Source of the DNA: Helicobacter pylori | Lineage (GTDB): Bacteria > Campylobacterota > Campylobacteria > Campylobacterales > Helicobacteraceae | Assembly: GCF_001653475.1 (NCBI RefSeq) | Contig: NZ_CP011487.1 | Span: 1,116,001-1,180,000, forward strand | Direction of reading: 5' to 3' | DNA: 64,000 nt | Shown: in pieces, positions 1 to 10,069 of the stretch | Position numbering within the stretch: the first letter of the stretch is position 1 | How the letters are laid out: every line of letters begins with the position of its first letter | The notes under the pieces: model-generated | Database searches by the model: none | The model's input: the letters and a program-made list of their open reading frames with translations, nothing else | Told to the model about the DNA's origin: nothing | Made by a program: the position numbers and the translations under genes

Positions 1-485
<485 letters not shown>

Positions 486-863
486 TTACTTGACTTCAAC
501 CTTAGCACCTACTTCTTCAAGTTTCTTCTTGATGGTTTCAGCTTCTTCTTTATTCACGCCCTCTTTAAGCACATGAGGGGTTTTTTCGGTAGCGTCTTTA
601 GCTTCTTTCAGACCAAGTCCGGTAATTTCACGAACCACTTTAATCACCTTAATTTTTTCAGCACCGCTATCAGCCAAAATCACATTAAATTCGGTTTTTT
701 CTTCGCTCTCAGCCACTGCACCGCCAGCTACAGCCACACCTGCTACGACCGTTGGAGTCGCACTCACGCCAAATTTTTCCTCAAACATTTTAACCAATTC
801 AGAAAGCTCTAAAACGCTCAATGAACCAATATACTCTAACACTTCTTCTTTTGAAATTGCCAT
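486..863 (-). CDS. rplL: 50S ribosomal protein L7/L12
   Basis: Stalk protein of the large ribosomal subunit that binds translation factors. The chosen start gives [15 protein letters not shown] and 125 aa, the normal family length, with AAGGA seven bases upstream. An upstream in-frame TTG would add five residues but has no better ribosome binding site. The N-terminal dimerisation helix, the flexible Ala/Val/Gly-rich hinge ([15 protein letters not shown]) and the C-terminal domain ([21 protein letters not shown]) are all visible. It lies directly after rplJ. Confidence 0.97.
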   Translation of the reverse strand: MAISKEEVLEYIGSLSVLELSELVKMFEEKFGVSATPTVVAGVAVAGGAVAESEEKTEFNVILADSGAEKIKVIKVVREITGLGLKEAKDATEKTPHVLKEGVNKEEAETIKKKLEEVGAKVEVK

Positions 864-908
864 AATCCAATCCTTCAAATTTTTTTAAATTAAAGCCATC
901 ATAGGCTC

Positions 909-1403
909 TTAGTTTTCTTCTTTCGCTTTACGCAAATTGTCTAAACCCGTAACAAAATAACGTACCGGAGCCGTCCAAACAGAAAGCAACATTCCCATAA
1001 GCTCTTCTTTGCTCGGAAGTTTTGAAACCGCTTCCACATGAGCTACGCTAACGCTTTCTTTATCAAACAAGCCCGCTTTCAACACAAAGTGATCTTTATG
1101 CTCTTTTTGGAAGTCAAACACAAGTTTAGAGAGAGCGATTTGATCATCGCCCCACAAAAACACATTGGTTTCTTTCAAATCCAAATCAGAATAGCCGGCC
1201 TCTTTCATGGCAATATGGGCAAGAGTGTTCTTAATCACTTGCACTTTAATGCCTTGATTGCGAGCTTTATTCCTTAAAACTTCCAACTTTCTCACGCTAA
1301 GACCCTTATAATCGCAAATTAAAAGGGCTTTGGCATCTACAAATTGCGATTTTAAGTTAGCGATTAGCTCTACTTTATGTTGCCTTTGATGTTGTTTTTG
1401 CAT
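909..1403 (-). CDS. rplJ: 50S ribosomal protein L10
   Basis: Anchors L7/L12 dimers to 23S rRNA. The protein is 164 aa, a normal length, with the conserved [11 protein letters not shown] and [13 protein letters not shown] segments in the N-terminal rRNA-binding part and an alpha-helical C-terminus for L12 binding. A very strong AGGAGG stands just before the ATG. The 108-base gap from rplA could carry the L10 autoregulatory leader known in other bacteria, but I could not fold it convincingly. Confidence 0.97.
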   Translation of the reverse strand: MQKQHQRQHKVELIANLKSQFVDAKALLICDYKGLSVRKLEVLRNKARNQGIKVQVIKNTLAHIAMKEAGYSDLDLKETNVFLWGDDQIALSKLVFDFQKEHKDHFVLKAGLFDKESVSVAHVEAVSKLPSKEELMGMLLSVWTAPVRYFVTGLDNLRKAKEEN

Positions 1404-1511
1404 CTTTTCCTCCTTTCTAGACTAGACCTCTGCAAGATTATCTTTTTAAAAAAGAAATTTTAAGCTTTTTAGCTCTTACGATCTTCAGCCTAAGATTAAA
1501 AACTCCTAACG

Positions 1512-2216
1512 CTATTTAATATCCATCAATTCTTGTGCGTCCAAATTCACTGAAGGCGACATGGTGAGCGAAAGAGCGGCGTTTCTAATATACTTGCCTT
1601 TCGCACTACTGGGTTTTAGGCGGTTGATTGTTTTAACCAACTCAAGCATGTTTTCTTTGATTTTTTCTTCAGGAAAACTCGCTTTGCCAATAGGGGCATG
1701 AACATTACCCTTTTTATCCACCCTAAAATTCACTTGACCGCTTTTAGCGTTGGTAACCGCTTTAGCAATATCCATCGTAACGGTTCCGGTTTTGGGGTTT
1801 GGCATCAAACCTTTAGGACCTAAAATCCTACCCACTTTACCGACAACCGCCATCATATCAGGCGTTGCGATCACCATGTCAAAATCAATACGACCATTTT
1901 TGATTTCTTCAGCCAAATCGTCTCCGCCAACGACATCAGCCCCGGCGTTTTTGGCTTCATCTTGCTTAATGTCTTTTGCAAAAACGGCCACTCTTACCTT
2001 TTTCCCTGTTCCATGAGGAAGCACCACCGCACCGCGCACCATTTGATCCGCATGCCTTGGATCAACCCCCAGTCTTAACGCCACTTCCACGGTTTCATCA
2101 AATTTGGCTGAAGCGAGGGATTTAACCACCTCTACGCCTTGCTCTACGCCATACGCTTTATCGTTTTGAATTTTAGAAAAAAGTTTTTCTAATCTTTTAA
2201 ATACTTTTTTTGCCAC
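1512..2216 (-). CDS. rplA: 50S ribosomal protein L1
   Basis: Binds 23S rRNA at the L1 stalk near the E site, and in many bacteria represses its own operon. The product is 234 aa, full length, beginning [13 protein letters not shown], with the signature [11 protein letters not shown], the [18 protein letters not shown] block and [14 protein letters not shown]. It lies 44 bases after rplK in the same operon. Confidence 0.97.
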   Translation of the reverse strand: MAKKVFKRLEKLFSKIQNDKAYGVEQGVEVVKSLASAKFDETVEVALRLGVDPRHADQMVRGAVVLPHGTGKKVRVAVFAKDIKQDEAKNAGADVVGGDDLAEEIKNGRIDFDMVIATPDMMAVVGKVGRILGPKGLMPNPKTGTVTMDIAKAVTNAKSGQVNFRVDKKGNVHAPIGKASFPEEKIKENMLELVKTINRLKPSSAKGKYIRNAALSLTMSPSVNLDAQELMDIK

Positions 2217-2260
2217 GATTCTAATCCTTAAAAATTTCTTTCAATTCCAATAAAACCCAA

Positions 2261-2686
2261 TCAATCCACAACTTCTACGCCCATGCTCCTAGCACTACCC
2301 ATAATGATTTTTTTGGCCGCTTCCATGGTGCTTGTGTTTAAATCTTCCATTTTCAATTGTGCGATCTCTTCCACTTGCTTGTGGGTGAGCTTTGCAATCT
2401 TATTTTTAAGCGGGTTGTCAGAACCTTTTTCAACCCCAGAAGCTTTTTTGATTAAATCGGTTACCGGAGGCTTTTTAGTGATAAAGGTGAAACTCTTATC
2501 TTGATAAACCGTGATAATGACCGGGATATTAAAACTCCCCATGTCTTTAGTTCTCTCATTAAAAGCCTTGCAAAATTCCATGATATTAACCCCTCTTTGA
2601 CCCAACGCTGGCCCTACTGGAGGTGAAGGGTTTGCCTTACCGGCAGGGATTTGAAGTTTGATTTCTCCGACTACTTTTTTAGCCAT
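2261..2686 (-). CDS. rplK: 50S ribosomal protein L11
   Basis: Forms the GTPase-associated centre with 23S rRNA and is needed for the RelA/Spo-type stringent response. The product is 141 aa with the proline-rich N-terminal [19 protein letters not shown] and the C-terminal rRNA-binding part ending [16 protein letters not shown] precedes the ATG. It lies 17 bases downstream of nusG. Confidence 0.97.
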   Translation of the reverse strand: MAKKVVGEIKLQIPAGKANPSPPVGPALGQRGVNIMEFCKAFNERTKDMGSFNIPVIITVYQDKSFTFITKKPPVTDLIKKASGVEKGSDNPLKNKIAKLTHKQVEEIAQLKMEDLNTSTMEAAKKIIMGSARSMGVEVVD

Positions 2687-2703
2687 GTTTTCTCCTTAAA
2701 AAG

Positions 2704-3234
2704 TTATATAATTTTTTCCACTTGCGAATGCAAAATCTCTATTGGAGTGTTCCTACCAAAAATAGAAACATTGAGCTTAAGCTTGCGGTGTTCCACATCA
2801 TACTCTTCCACCGTAGCGGTAAAGTTTGCAAAAGGACCTTCCACCACGCGCACCACTTCGCCTTGCTCAAAAAAGATTTTTGGCTTGGGGGCTGCTCGGT
2901 TATTCATTTTTTCTAAAATATACCCAATATCCGCTTCACTCAATGGGGTTGGCTTTTTGTTTTCTCCAATAAAACGACTCACTCTTGGCAAAGATTGTAT
3001 CTTATGCCACAAAACCGTATCTAAATCCACCTTAATAAAAACATATCCAGGATAAAGGCTTCGTTCCGTTACTTTCGTCTTGCTTTTTTTAGAAACCTCT
3101 ATAATATCTTCAGTAGGCACAATGATCTCTTGTATCCTGTCTCTTATATTATGATCGTTCGCTAGATTCTCAATCGCTTTCTTAACGGACTGCTCGCTCC
3201 CTGAATAAGTTTGTATGGCATACCAATCCATCAT
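2704..3234 (-). CDS. nusG: Transcription elongation/termination factor NusG
   Basis: Links RNA polymerase to the ribosome or Rho. The product is 176 aa: an NGN domain beginning DWYAIQTYSGSEQSVKKAI with YPGYVFIKVD, and a C-terminal KOW domain starting near GEVVRVVEGPFANFTATV. Two adjacent ATG codons follow AAGGAG. The second has the better spacing, so the protein may be one residue shorter. It follows secE, as in most bacteria. Confidence 0.97.
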   Translation of the reverse strand: MMDWYAIQTYSGSEQSVKKAIENLANDHNIRDRIQEIIVPTEDIIEVSKKSKTKVTERSLYPGYVFIKVDLDTVLWHKIQSLPRVSRFIGENKKPTPLSEADIGYILEKMNNRAAPKPKIFFEQGEVVRVVEGPFANFTATVEEYDVEHRKLKLNVSIFGRNTPIEILHSQVEKII

Positions 3235-3260
3235 TATTCTCCTTATTTAAAGCCACCAAC

Positions 3261-3440
3261 CTATAGAACACTAGAGACAAAAGCCCCTAGAGAAAAATCC
3301 AACAAAGCTAAAAATAGCGTGATAGCACTCACTACCACCAAAACAGAAACAAGCGCATTGCGTATCTGCTCCTTAATAGGAAATATCACTTTAGAAAGCT
3401 CTTCTCTAGCTAATTTATATTGCATGAGCCATTTATCCAT
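3261..3440 (-). CDS. secE: Preprotein translocase subunit SecE
   Basis: A 59-residue protein starting MDKWLMQYKLAREELSKV, followed by FPIKEQIRNALVSVLVVVSAI, a single transmembrane helix and a short tail ending AFVSSVL. This is the short one-helix form of SecE that clamps SecY in the inner membrane. The amphipathic helix before the membrane segment and the position directly upstream of nusG support the call. It is short and easily overlooked. Confidence 0.93.
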   Translation of the reverse strand: MDKWLMQYKLAREELSKVIFPIKEQIRNALVSVLVVVSAITLFLALLDFSLGAFVSSVL

Positions 3441-3583
3441 AGTTTCTCTTCGCCCTCACTTAAACTTAATACATTTATACATTAAAAGAATTTTCGATTC
3501 TATCTAAAATAGCTTAAACTAAAATTAAAAAATTTAAAAACAATCCAATTGAAACACAAATTTTGATAGAATAAATTAGCAGA

Positions 3584-3659
3584 TGGCAGGCCAGGAGGGA
3601 CTCGAACCCCCAACAACCGGTTTTGGAGACCGACGCTCTACCATTGGAGCTACTGACCT
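3584..3659 (-). tRNA. tRNA-Trp (CCA)
   Basis: The minus strand folds as a tRNA with acceptor stem AGGTCAG/CTGGCCT, anticodon CCA in the loop CTCCAAA, T-arm GGGGGTTCGAGTCCCTCC and an encoded 3' CCA. It lies between rpmG and secE, the same context as in other Campylobacterota, and is probably processed from the operon transcript. Confidence 0.97.
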
Positions 3660-3699
3660 AACCTCCCCTCCTTTTAAATCACCACACAAAAAGAAAGAG

Positions 3700-3858
3700 C
3701 TAGCTCTTCAATTTGATTTCTTTATGAAGAGTGTGCTTATTTTCCTTTGGGCAGAACTTCTTAAGCTCCAGTTTTTCAGTGTTAGTTTTAGCGTTCTTGG
3801 TTGTGCTGTAATTGATGTCTTCACAATCAGAACACTTCAACCCTATTTTAACTTTCAT
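3700..3858 (-). CDS. rpmG: 50S ribosomal protein L33
   Basis: A 52-residue basic protein, [17 protein letters not shown] with [22 protein letters not shown], matching L33 in length and pattern. It keeps Cys9, Cys12 and Cys36, but the position of the usual fourth zinc-binding cysteine reads KEN, so the zinc ribbon is incomplete. I recall the same feature in other H. pylori strains. It lies 33 bases downstream of tufA. Confidence 0.93.
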   Translation of the reverse strand: MKVKIGLKCSDCEDINYSTTKNAKTNTEKLELKKFCPKENKHTLHKEIKLKS

Positions 3859-3891
3859 AATGACCCTTTATGGTAACTCTTTTTGCTAATA

Positions 3892-5091
3892 TTATTCAAT
3901 AATATTGCTCACAACACCAGCACCAACGGTCCTACCGCCTTCACGAATCGCAAATTTAGTTCCCAATTCCAATGCAACAGGGCTAATCAACTCTACAGTG
4001 ATTTTAACATTATCGCCAGGCATAACCATTTCTACGCCTTCAGGAAGGGTAATAGAGCCAGTCACATCAGTCGTGCGCACATAGAATTGCGGGCGGTAGT
4101 TGGTAAAGAATGGAGTGTGTCTCCCGCCTTCTTCTTTAGAAAGGACATAAATTTCTCCCTCAAATTTCTTGTGTGGAGTGATAGAACCTGGTTTGCATAG
4201 AACCATACCTCGTTCTACTTCTTCTTTTTTAGTTCCTCTCAAAAGCACGCCCACATTATCACCGGCCTCACCTTTTTCTAACTCTTTTCTAAACATTTCC
4301 ACACCGGTTACAGTCGTTTTTTGTGTAGCTCTGATACCAACGATTTCCACTTCATCGCCTACTTTTACCACACCTCTTTCAATCCTGCCCGTAACCACAG
4401 TTCCTCTACCCGCAATAGAGAACACATCTTCAACCGGCATCAAGAAAGTTTTTTCAGTGTCTCTTTCTGGGGTAGGGATATAGGCATCCACTTCAGCCAT
4501 GAGCTTAAGCACTTTTTCACCCCATTCACCCACATTGCCAGCCTTTGCTTCTTCTAAAGCTCTTAAAGCTGAACCCGCTACGATAGGAGTGTCATCACCA
4601 GGGAATTCATACGCGCTCAACAATTCGCGCACTTCCATTTCTACTAGCTCTAACAATTCTTGATCATCTACCATGTCTTGTTTGTTTAAGAAAACAACGA
4701 TGTGAGGCACGCCTACTTGACGAGACAATAAGATATGCTCCCTGGTTTGAGGCATAGGACCATCAGCTGCAGAAACAACCAAAATCGCTCCGTCCATTTG
4801 CGCCGCACCGGTGATCATGTTTTTTACATAGTCAGCGTGCCCTGGGCAATCCACATGCGCATAGTGTCTGTTTTCAGTCTCATATTCAATGTGAGAAGTA
4901 GCGATAGTGATCCCTCTTTCTTTTTCTTCAGGGGCGTTATCAATATTATCATAGTCTTTCATTTCTGCAAGACCTTTCAAAGAAAGCACCGCTGAAATCG
5001 CTGCACTCAAAGTCGTTTTACCATGGTCTACATGCCCAATGGTTCCAATATTAACATGCGGCTTAGTTCTGTTAAACTTTTCTTTTGCCAT
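3892..5091 (-). CDS. tufA: Elongation factor Tu
   Basis: GTPase that delivers aminoacyl-tRNA to the ribosome. The product is 399 aa, full length. The G1 motif GHVDHGKTT starts near residue 19, followed by RGITIA, the G3 motif DCPGH and the G4 motif NKQD near residue 136. Domains II and III end [14 protein letters not shown]. Four tRNA genes lie immediately upstream, an arrangement like E. coli tufB with thrU-tyrU-glyT-thrT. Confidence 0.99.
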   Translation of the reverse strand: MAKEKFNRTKPHVNIGTIGHVDHGKTTLSAAISAVLSLKGLAEMKDYDNIDNAPEEKERGITIATSHIEYETENRHYAHVDCPGHADYVKNMITGAAQMDGAILVVSAADGPMPQTREHILLSRQVGVPHIVVFLNKQDMVDDQELLELVEMEVRELLSAYEFPGDDTPIVAGSALRALEEAKAGNVGEWGEKVLKLMAEVDAYIPTPERDTEKTFLMPVEDVFSIAGRGTVVTGRIERGVVKVGDEVEIVGIRATQKTTVTGVEMFRKELEKGEAGDNVGVLLRGTKKEEVERGMVLCKPGSITPHKKFEGEIYVLSKEEGGRHTPFFTNYRPQFYVRTTDVTGSITLPEGVEMVMPGDNVKITVELISPVALELGTKFAIREGGRTVGAGVVSNIIE

Positions 5092-5217
5092 TTGTATTTC
5101 TCCTTAATTTTTTGAAATGGATTTTAGAATTATACTAAACAAAATCCTAAGTATTCCTAAATGCTACCACAAAATTCAAGACATTTTTGTCTCATCGCCA
5201 TTCAAGAGATTATAAAC

Positions 5218-5292
5218 TGGAGCCTATAAGCGGAATTGAACCGCCGACCTCTTCCTTACCAAGGAAGTGCTCTGCCTCTGAGCTATATAGGC
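5218..5292 (-). tRNA. tRNA-Thr (GGT)
   Basis: Cloverleaf on the minus strand with acceptor GCCTATA/TATAGGC, anticodon GGT in loop TTGGTAA between ACTTCC and GGAAG, T-arm GCGGTTCAATTCCGC and an encoded CCA. It is the last of four tRNAs before tufA. Confidence 0.96.
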
Positions 5293-5322
5293 GTCTCAAA
5301 AATTAAAATGTTATCCTAAAAA

Positions 5323-5399
5323 TGGAGCGGGAAACGGGACTCGAACCCGCGACCCTCAGCTTGGAAGGCTGATGCTCTAGCCAACTGAGCTATTCCCGC
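5323..5399 (-). tRNA. tRNA-Gly (TCC)
   Basis: Cloverleaf on the minus strand with acceptor GCGGGAA/TTCCCGC, anticodon TCC in loop CTTCCAA, T-arm GCGGGTTCGAGTCCCGT and an encoded CCA. Third of the four-tRNA cluster. Confidence 0.97.
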
Positions 5400-5413
5400 A
5401 TCTATAAAACAAA

Positions 5414-5498
<85 letters not shown>

Positions 5499-5525
5499 AA
5501 AAACTTTGCAAAATAACATTTCAAC

Positions 5526-5601
5526 TGGAGCTGGCTAAGGGACTTGAACCCCCGACCTGCTGCTTACAAGGCAGCTGCTCTACCAACTGAGCTAAGCCAG
5601 C
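5526..5601 (-). tRNA. tRNA-Thr (TGT)
   Basis: Cloverleaf with acceptor GCTGGCT/AGCCAGC, anticodon TGT in loop CTTGTAA, T-arm GGGGGTTCAAGTCCCTT and an encoded CCA. It is promoter-proximal in the tRNA-tufA operon. Confidence 0.97.
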
Positions 5602-5625
5602 AACTAAAATAATCAAAGACTTGGG

Positions 5626-5655
5626 ATTATAGCAGTTTTATACTTGACTTGTCAA
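5626..5655 (-). promoter_or_regulatory. Consensus sigma70-type promoter of the tRNA-tufA-rpoB block
   Basis: The minus strand carries a perfect TTGACA (5655-5650), an 18-base spacer and a perfect TATAAT (5631-5626), about 25 bases before the first tRNA. A consensus -35 box is uncommon in H. pylori, where most promoters keep only the -10. This fits a very strong stable-RNA/translation promoter. Confidence 0.85.
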
Positions 5656-5715
5656 GAAACGATGACAGAAAGCTAAATTATTCGTATGGCACAGAGCTAT
5701 GGTTAAAATTTTAGC

Positions 5716-5721
5716 TATAAT
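5716..5721 (+). promoter_or_regulatory. Probable -10 box upstream of wzk
   Basis: TATAAT on the plus strand, 67 bases before the wzk ATG, in an A/T-rich context with no clear -35. This is the usual H. pylori sigma80 pattern. It is divergent from the tRNA-tufA promoter 60-90 bases away. Confidence 0.55.
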
Positions 5722-5788
5722 CTAGCTTAATTTGGCTTAACACAGCTCAAAGCTCATTGCATATAAAGAATTTATGGACACTTAAATT

Positions 5789-7525
5789 ATGGCGAAAAAA
5801 AAACATAAAATTTCTACTTTAAAATACTTTTTGCGCTCTTTAAAGCAAATCTACATGCTCATCACTTTCAAGGAAAAAATCGTTTTTTTCCTGCTTGTGT
5901 TGATGGCTGTTTTTTCTTCTTTTGTGGAAGTGATGTCCCTAACTCTCCTAATGCCTTTTATCACTCTCGCTTCCGATCCCAATAGGGCTTTAGACGACAA
6001 AGATTGGAAAATGGTCTATGATTTTTTCCATTTTTCATCTCCCGTTCGTCTTATGTATTTCTTTAGCTTTTGCTTGGTGGGGATTTATTTGTTCAGGATG
6101 TTTTATGGGGTGTCTTTCACTTATTTGAAAGGGCGTTTTTCCAATAAGAAAGCTTATCAAATCAAACAACAACTTTTTTTACAGCACATTAAAAGCAACT
6201 ATCTCTCCCACCTTAACCACAATTTGGATTCTTTAAGAGACATTATCAATAATAAAGCAGAGGGCATGTTTGCGAGCTTTAACGCTTTTTTGAATTTACT
6301 CACTGAAATAACCGTGATCGTTTTTTTCTACTCCACGCTCATATTAACTAATTGGAAAATAACGCTCGTTTTTACTATAATTCTCGCCTTACAAATTTTT
6401 CTTATTGTCAAAAAAGTCACCGTTCTTATCAAAAAAAAGGGTGAGATGGCTGCCAAATCCAAAGCGCAAACGCTTAAGGTTTTTTCAAAATTTTTCAGCA
6501 ATTTCAAAATCACTAAACTCAAAGACAACCACGAAGAAGCCCACAAGCTTTTTGGAGAAAATAGCCGTAAAGCTCATGACACCGAGATTATTTACGCCAC
6601 TTTACAAGTAGTCCCCAGGTATTCAATAGAAACGGTGGGCTTTAGTTTGTTGATTTTAGCGGTCGCTTACATTCTATTCAAATACGGCGAAGCTAAAATG
6701 GTGCTCCCTACCATTTCTATGTATGCTCTAGCGCTTTATCGCATACTCCCTTCTGTAACTGGAGTGATCAATTACTACAATGAAATCGCTTACAACCAGC
6801 TTGCGACCAACATTGTTTTTAAAAGCCTTTCTAAAACCATCGTTGAAGAGGATTTAGTCCCTTTAGACTTTAATAAAAAAATCACTCTTCAAAACATTTC
6901 ATTCGCTTATAAGTCAAAACACCCGGTTTTAAAAAATTTTAACCTCACCATTCAAAAAGGTCAAAAAGTCGCTCTCATAGGCCATAGCGGGTGCGGAAAA
7001 TCCACGCTAGCAGATATTATTATGGGGCTTACCTACCCTAAAAGCGGGGAAATTTTTATTGATAACACCCTTTTAACCAACGAAAACAGGCGCTCATGGC
7101 GTAAAAAAATAGGCTATATCCCCCAAAATATTTACCTTTTTGATGGCACTGTGGGGGATAATATCGCTTTTGGGAGTGCCATAGATGAAAAACGCTTGAT
7201 TAAGGTGTGCAAAATGGCTCATATTTATGATTTTTTATGCGAGCTTGAAGGCCTTAAAACCCAAGTGGGCGAAGGGGGTGCTAAGCTTAGCGGCGGTCAA
7301 AAACAGCGCATAGGCATTGCAAGAGCCTTATACGATAACCCTGAAATTTTGGTTTTAGATGAAGCCACTTCGGCCCTAGATAATGAAACCGAGAGGAAAA
7401 TCATGGATGAAATCTATCAAATCGCTAAAAATAAAACTCTGATCGTTATCGCCCACCGCTTAAGCACGATTGAACGCTGTGAAGTCATCATTGATATGAG
7501 CCAACACAAAGACAATCTTGGCTGA
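5789..7525 (+). CDS. wzk: ABC-type lipid-linked oligosaccharide flippase (O-antigen/LPS export)
   Basis: A 578-aa half-transporter: about six membrane helices in residues 25-330, then an ATPase domain. Walker A GHSGCGKST is near residue 397, signature LSGGQ near 500, Walker B ILVLDEAT next and the H-loop IAHRLST at the end. From memory this is HP1206. In H. pylori, Wzk flips undecaprenyl-linked O-chains across the inner membrane and resembles Campylobacter PglK. It is a single transcription unit facing a convergent HAD gene. Confidence 0.88.
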   Translation: MAKKKHKISTLKYFLRSLKQIYMLITFKEKIVFFLLVLMAVFSSFVEVMSLTLLMPFITLASDPNRALDDKDWKMVYDFFHFSSPVRLMYFFSFCLVGIYLFRMFYGVSFTYLKGRFSNKKAYQIKQQLFLQHIKSNYLSHLNHNLDSLRDIINNKAEGMFASFNAFLNLLTEITVIVFFYSTLILTNWKITLVFTIILALQIFLIVKKVTVLIKKKGEMAAKSKAQTLKVFSKFFSNFKITKLKDNHEEAHKLFGENSRKAHDTEIIYATLQVVPRYSIETVGFSLLILAVAYILFKYGEAKMVLPTISMYALALYRILPSVTGVINYYNEIAYNQLATNIVFKSLSKTIVEEDLVPLDFNKKITLQNISFAYKSKHPVLKNFNLTIQKGQKVALIGHSGCGKSTLADIIMGLTYPKSGEIFIDNTLLTNENRRSWRKKIGYIPQNIYLFDGTVGDNIAFGSAIDEKRLIKVCKMAHIYDFLCELEGLKTQVGEGGAKLSGGQKQRIGIARALYDNPEILVLDEATSALDNETERKIMDEIYQIAKNKTLIVIAHRLSTIERCEVIIDMSQHKDNLG

Positions 7526-7536
7526 TTAAGTTGGCT

Positions 7537-8205
7537 TTACTCTTTTGTAAAGTTCTGCAAATCAAACCCTTTAAAACTCTCCAAGTACTTCCCTTGATAG
7601 CCGTTTTGACCCACTAAATTTTTCAAAACCTTGCTGTTATAGCCCAAAAACGCCACTTCATTAGCTTTAGCGCTTTCATAGTCATTGACGCTATCGCCTA
7701 TCATTAGCATGCGGCTTGGGTTATAGGCATATTTTTGAATGATATTAGCGATGATTTTAGGTTTATTAGGCGGACTCCCTTCAACGCTCTTAAAATACTT
7801 AACGATCCCTAAAAACTCGCACAACACTTGCAATTCACTATGCAAGGCCGCTGAAGCGATATGGAAAATATAATTTTTATAATGCTTATCAATAAACGCC
7901 ATCACTTCGCTGTTCAAATGCTCTCTATCAAAAAGCTTTTGTTCTATAATAGCGCCAAACTCTAGGGCTAATGCATCCACTTTTTCTTGAGCGATAGGGG
8001 TTTTTAAAATCTCATTATAAAAATATTGGATTTTTTCATTCCTTGAAACCCCTCTACTTTGATAATGATAAACTTCAAATTGTTTCAAATTCTCTTGATT
8101 CTTGTTACCATGCTTTTGAAACAACGCCTTAAACCCTTCATTTTTTAAATGCATGCTGTCAAAAATCACGCCATCAAAATCCCATAAAACCACTTCAAGC
8201 GCCAT
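7537..8205 (-). CDS. HAD-superfamily phosphatase, phosphoglycolate-phosphatase-like
   Basis: A 222-aa protein with the HAD nucleophile motif LWDFDGVIFDS at residues 7-17, a helical cap (roughly 20-90) and the acidic motif MIGDSVNDYESAKA near residue 166. It probably hydrolyses a small phosphorylated metabolite. The substrate cannot be told from sequence. The stop codon lies 11 bases from that of wzk on the other strand. Confidence 0.85.
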   Translation of the reverse strand: MALEVVLWDFDGVIFDSMHLKNEGFKALFQKHGNKNQENLKQFEVYHYQSRGVSRNEKIQYFYNEILKTPIAQEKVDALALEFGAIIEQKLFDREHLNSEVMAFIDKHYKNYIFHIASAALHSELQVLCEFLGIVKYFKSVEGSPPNKPKIIANIIQKYAYNPSRMLMIGDSVNDYESAKANEVAFLGYNSKVLKNLVGQNGYQGKYLESFKGFDLQNFTKE

Positions 8206-8316
8206 GATTTCCCCTTTTTTGTAAGCTTATTTTGGCTTAATTTTACCCTATTCAAGCGATATTTAAGCGATGATTTTTGCCATCATTGGAGTGTTAAGGT
8301 TGGGTTATCTTGACTC

Positions 8317-9306
8317 TTATTTGATAAGAATATGCAAACACTCTTTGGTGTGTGCGGCTTTGTGGGCGCATTTGCTATCCGCTTTAAAACGCATGTAAGT
8401 TTTGGTAATTAAGGAGTAAGCGCCGTATTTTTTTAAGATATTTCCAATCTCTGTTTCACTCATAAGCCCTTCATTGTTATAGCTTAAAAAGATATATTTG
8501 AATCGCGCTGTTTTGATTAAATTTTCAAAAGCGTTTAAGATTTTAGCGCGAGAGCAAAACGATGATTTCTGGTAACTGGGCAAGCCGGTTTTGCCTTTTG
8601 GAGCAAAGGGCGTATAAGCAGCAATCGTGTTTAATAAATGGTAATTCGATCCGTATTGCCTCGCATTATAAGGAGGATCTAAATACAAAATATCCCCTGA
8701 AATCTTCCCGATCAGTTCGCTAGCGTCTTGCTGATACACTTCATTAGCGTTTAAACTCAAATCAAAATGAGCGCCTTTTAAAATGAGTTCTTTTTGAGCG
8801 CTTTTTTTAAGGCGTTTTAAAAAAGCCCCATAAACTGAAGCAGTGTTAGCCACCTTGTCCGCGCTTTCTAATAGCGATGCGAGCAAAAAATAATACGCAT
8901 GGTTATCAATGTTTTGAGAAAGCTTAAGCTCTTCAATTTTTAAACGCATCGCATCAATTTTTTGAGCGTTTGTTTCACTAAAATACTGCCTTGAACTCCC
9001 CCCTAAAGAATAATGCGAATAGATAAAGCCCTTTTTTAAAGCAACGCTATTAATCTCATCAATAAGCTCTTCTTTATTAGGGATTTCTTGAATGTTGCCG
9101 ATATAATTTTGATTCAAAACAAAGCTATAATATTCCAAATCGTTAGAGATGATTTTATGGACAGCCTTTTTAAACGCACGCCCCACAATGCCCGTCCCAG
9201 CGAATAGATCACAAAAAATCGCACCAAAGAGATCATGACCTACAACCGCATGGATATTTTCTTTAATAAAGGGAATGAGTTTGTATTTAGAGCCGATGTA
9301 GTTCAT
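8317..9306 (-). CDS. hpyIM: Type II adenine-specific DNA methyltransferase (CATG specificity, M.HpyI type)
   Basis: A 329-aa N6-adenine methyltransferase. The SAM-binding FxGxG motif appears as DLFAGTGIVG near residue 33, and the catalytic motif IV as LYLDPPYNARQY near residue 205. It lies immediately downstream of the iceA remnant, 8 bases away, as hpyIM does in H. pylori (HP1208 from memory). CATG specificity is taken from the family. The frame is intact, so the genome is probably CATG-methylated without a partner nuclease. Confidence 0.9.
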   Translation of the reverse strand: MNYIGSKYKLIPFIKENIHAVVGHDLFGAIFCDLFAGTGIVGRAFKKAVHKIISNDLEYYSFVLNQNYIGNIQEIPNKEELIDEINSVALKKGFIYSHYSLGGSSRQYFSETNAQKIDAMRLKIEELKLSQNIDNHAYYFLLASLLESADKVANTASVYGAFLKRLKKSAQKELILKGAHFDLSLNANEVYQQDASELIGKISGDILYLDPPYNARQYGSNYHLLNTIAAYTPFAPKGKTGLPSYQKSSFCSRAKILNAFENLIKTARFKYIFLSYNNEGLMSETEIGNILKKYGAYSLITKTYMRFKADSKCAHKAAHTKECLHILIK

Positions 9307-9314
9307 TGCAACCG

Positions 9315-9978
9315 CTATAAAGTAGTTTTTTGATTGTATCCAATTTGATACTCTTCATTAAATATCCTATCATTACAAGTTTTCCTGTATTGTATGGGGT
9401 CATATTGATAACAACCCACACAACCATCATATTCAGCCACCCCCTCATAGATAAGGATAATGACTGCCAGGAATTTTTGTCGCATCAAATCTATAGCCGT
9501 TTTCTTTGCATTTTTTACAAATCTGGCGTTTCTTGTCATTACAAGCTTTACATAAAGCTTGGAAATCATCAAAAGTCTGTGTATTTAAATCAGAAACTCT
9601 TAAATCATTCTTGTGGCTGTCTTTATGATCTACCCTATTTGAGTGTTTTCAGAGTTGCCACGCACACCGCACATCGCACAACATTGTTGGCTATAGTAAT
9701 TTTTAATGTCTTGACGGATACTTTGGTTAAAAACACATTCGGTATTATAGCCATTCAAGCGTATTTTATCAATAGAAATTTCCTAGAGTTTGCCCTTTAT
9801 CAGATTCTAATTTAAATTCTTTAGCCAAAGACAAGTTAGCCCTACACCAACTCCCCCCATTACCCAGCTGTAATCCTTGATATTTTCCTACAAATTCTGT
9901 AATGCTTACCCAACGACTCACCCCATTTTTATCAGGTTGATCAAGTTCCAAAAATAACTCTTTTTTACTTTTACCCAT
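9315..9978 (-). pseudogene. iceA1: iceA1 remnant: frameshifted NlaIII-like restriction endonuclease
   Basis: Pieces of one NlaIII-like protein lie in successive frames. Residues GKSKKELFLELDQPDKNGVSRW and LGNGGSWCR are at 9978-9780. SIDKIRLNGYN, IRQDIKNYY and CAMCGVRGNSENTQI follow, then VDHKDSHKNDLRVSDLNTQ, DDFQALCKACND and RQICKKCKENGYRFDATK. GVAEYDGCVGCYQYDPIQYRK ends at 9315. The frame changes near 9780 (TTT where TT would be in frame), near 9638, and near 9453. The protein would have cut CATG. The His in VDHKD resembles the HNH/beta-beta-alpha-metal active site. The gene cannot encode the full enzyme as sequenced. Confidence 0.88.
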
Positions 9979-10069
9979 TTTAAAAATCCTCTCTATAAAA
10001 TTCCATAAACTCTAATCAATTCACCTCAAAATAAGCCGCATGGCACAAACTCCAAGCACTTATCTAAAA

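Noticed and set aside
1404..1511. L10 autoregulatory leader upstream of rplJ
   Set aside because: Plausible by position, but I could not build a convincing kink-turn fold by eye, so it is not listed as a feature.
3211..3507. Plus-strand 98-codon frame over the nusG-secE junction
   Set aside because: The real gene is secE on the other strand. The plus frame is its shadow.
3583..3876. Plus-strand 97-codon frame over tRNA-Trp and rpmG
   Set aside because: It runs through a tRNA gene and the complement of rpmG, so it is not a gene.
9330..9815. Plus-strand 161-codon frame antisense to iceA1
   Set aside because: It covers the frameshifted nuclease remnant, has no recognisable family and no good ribosome site. 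It is a chance frame opposite a decayed gene.
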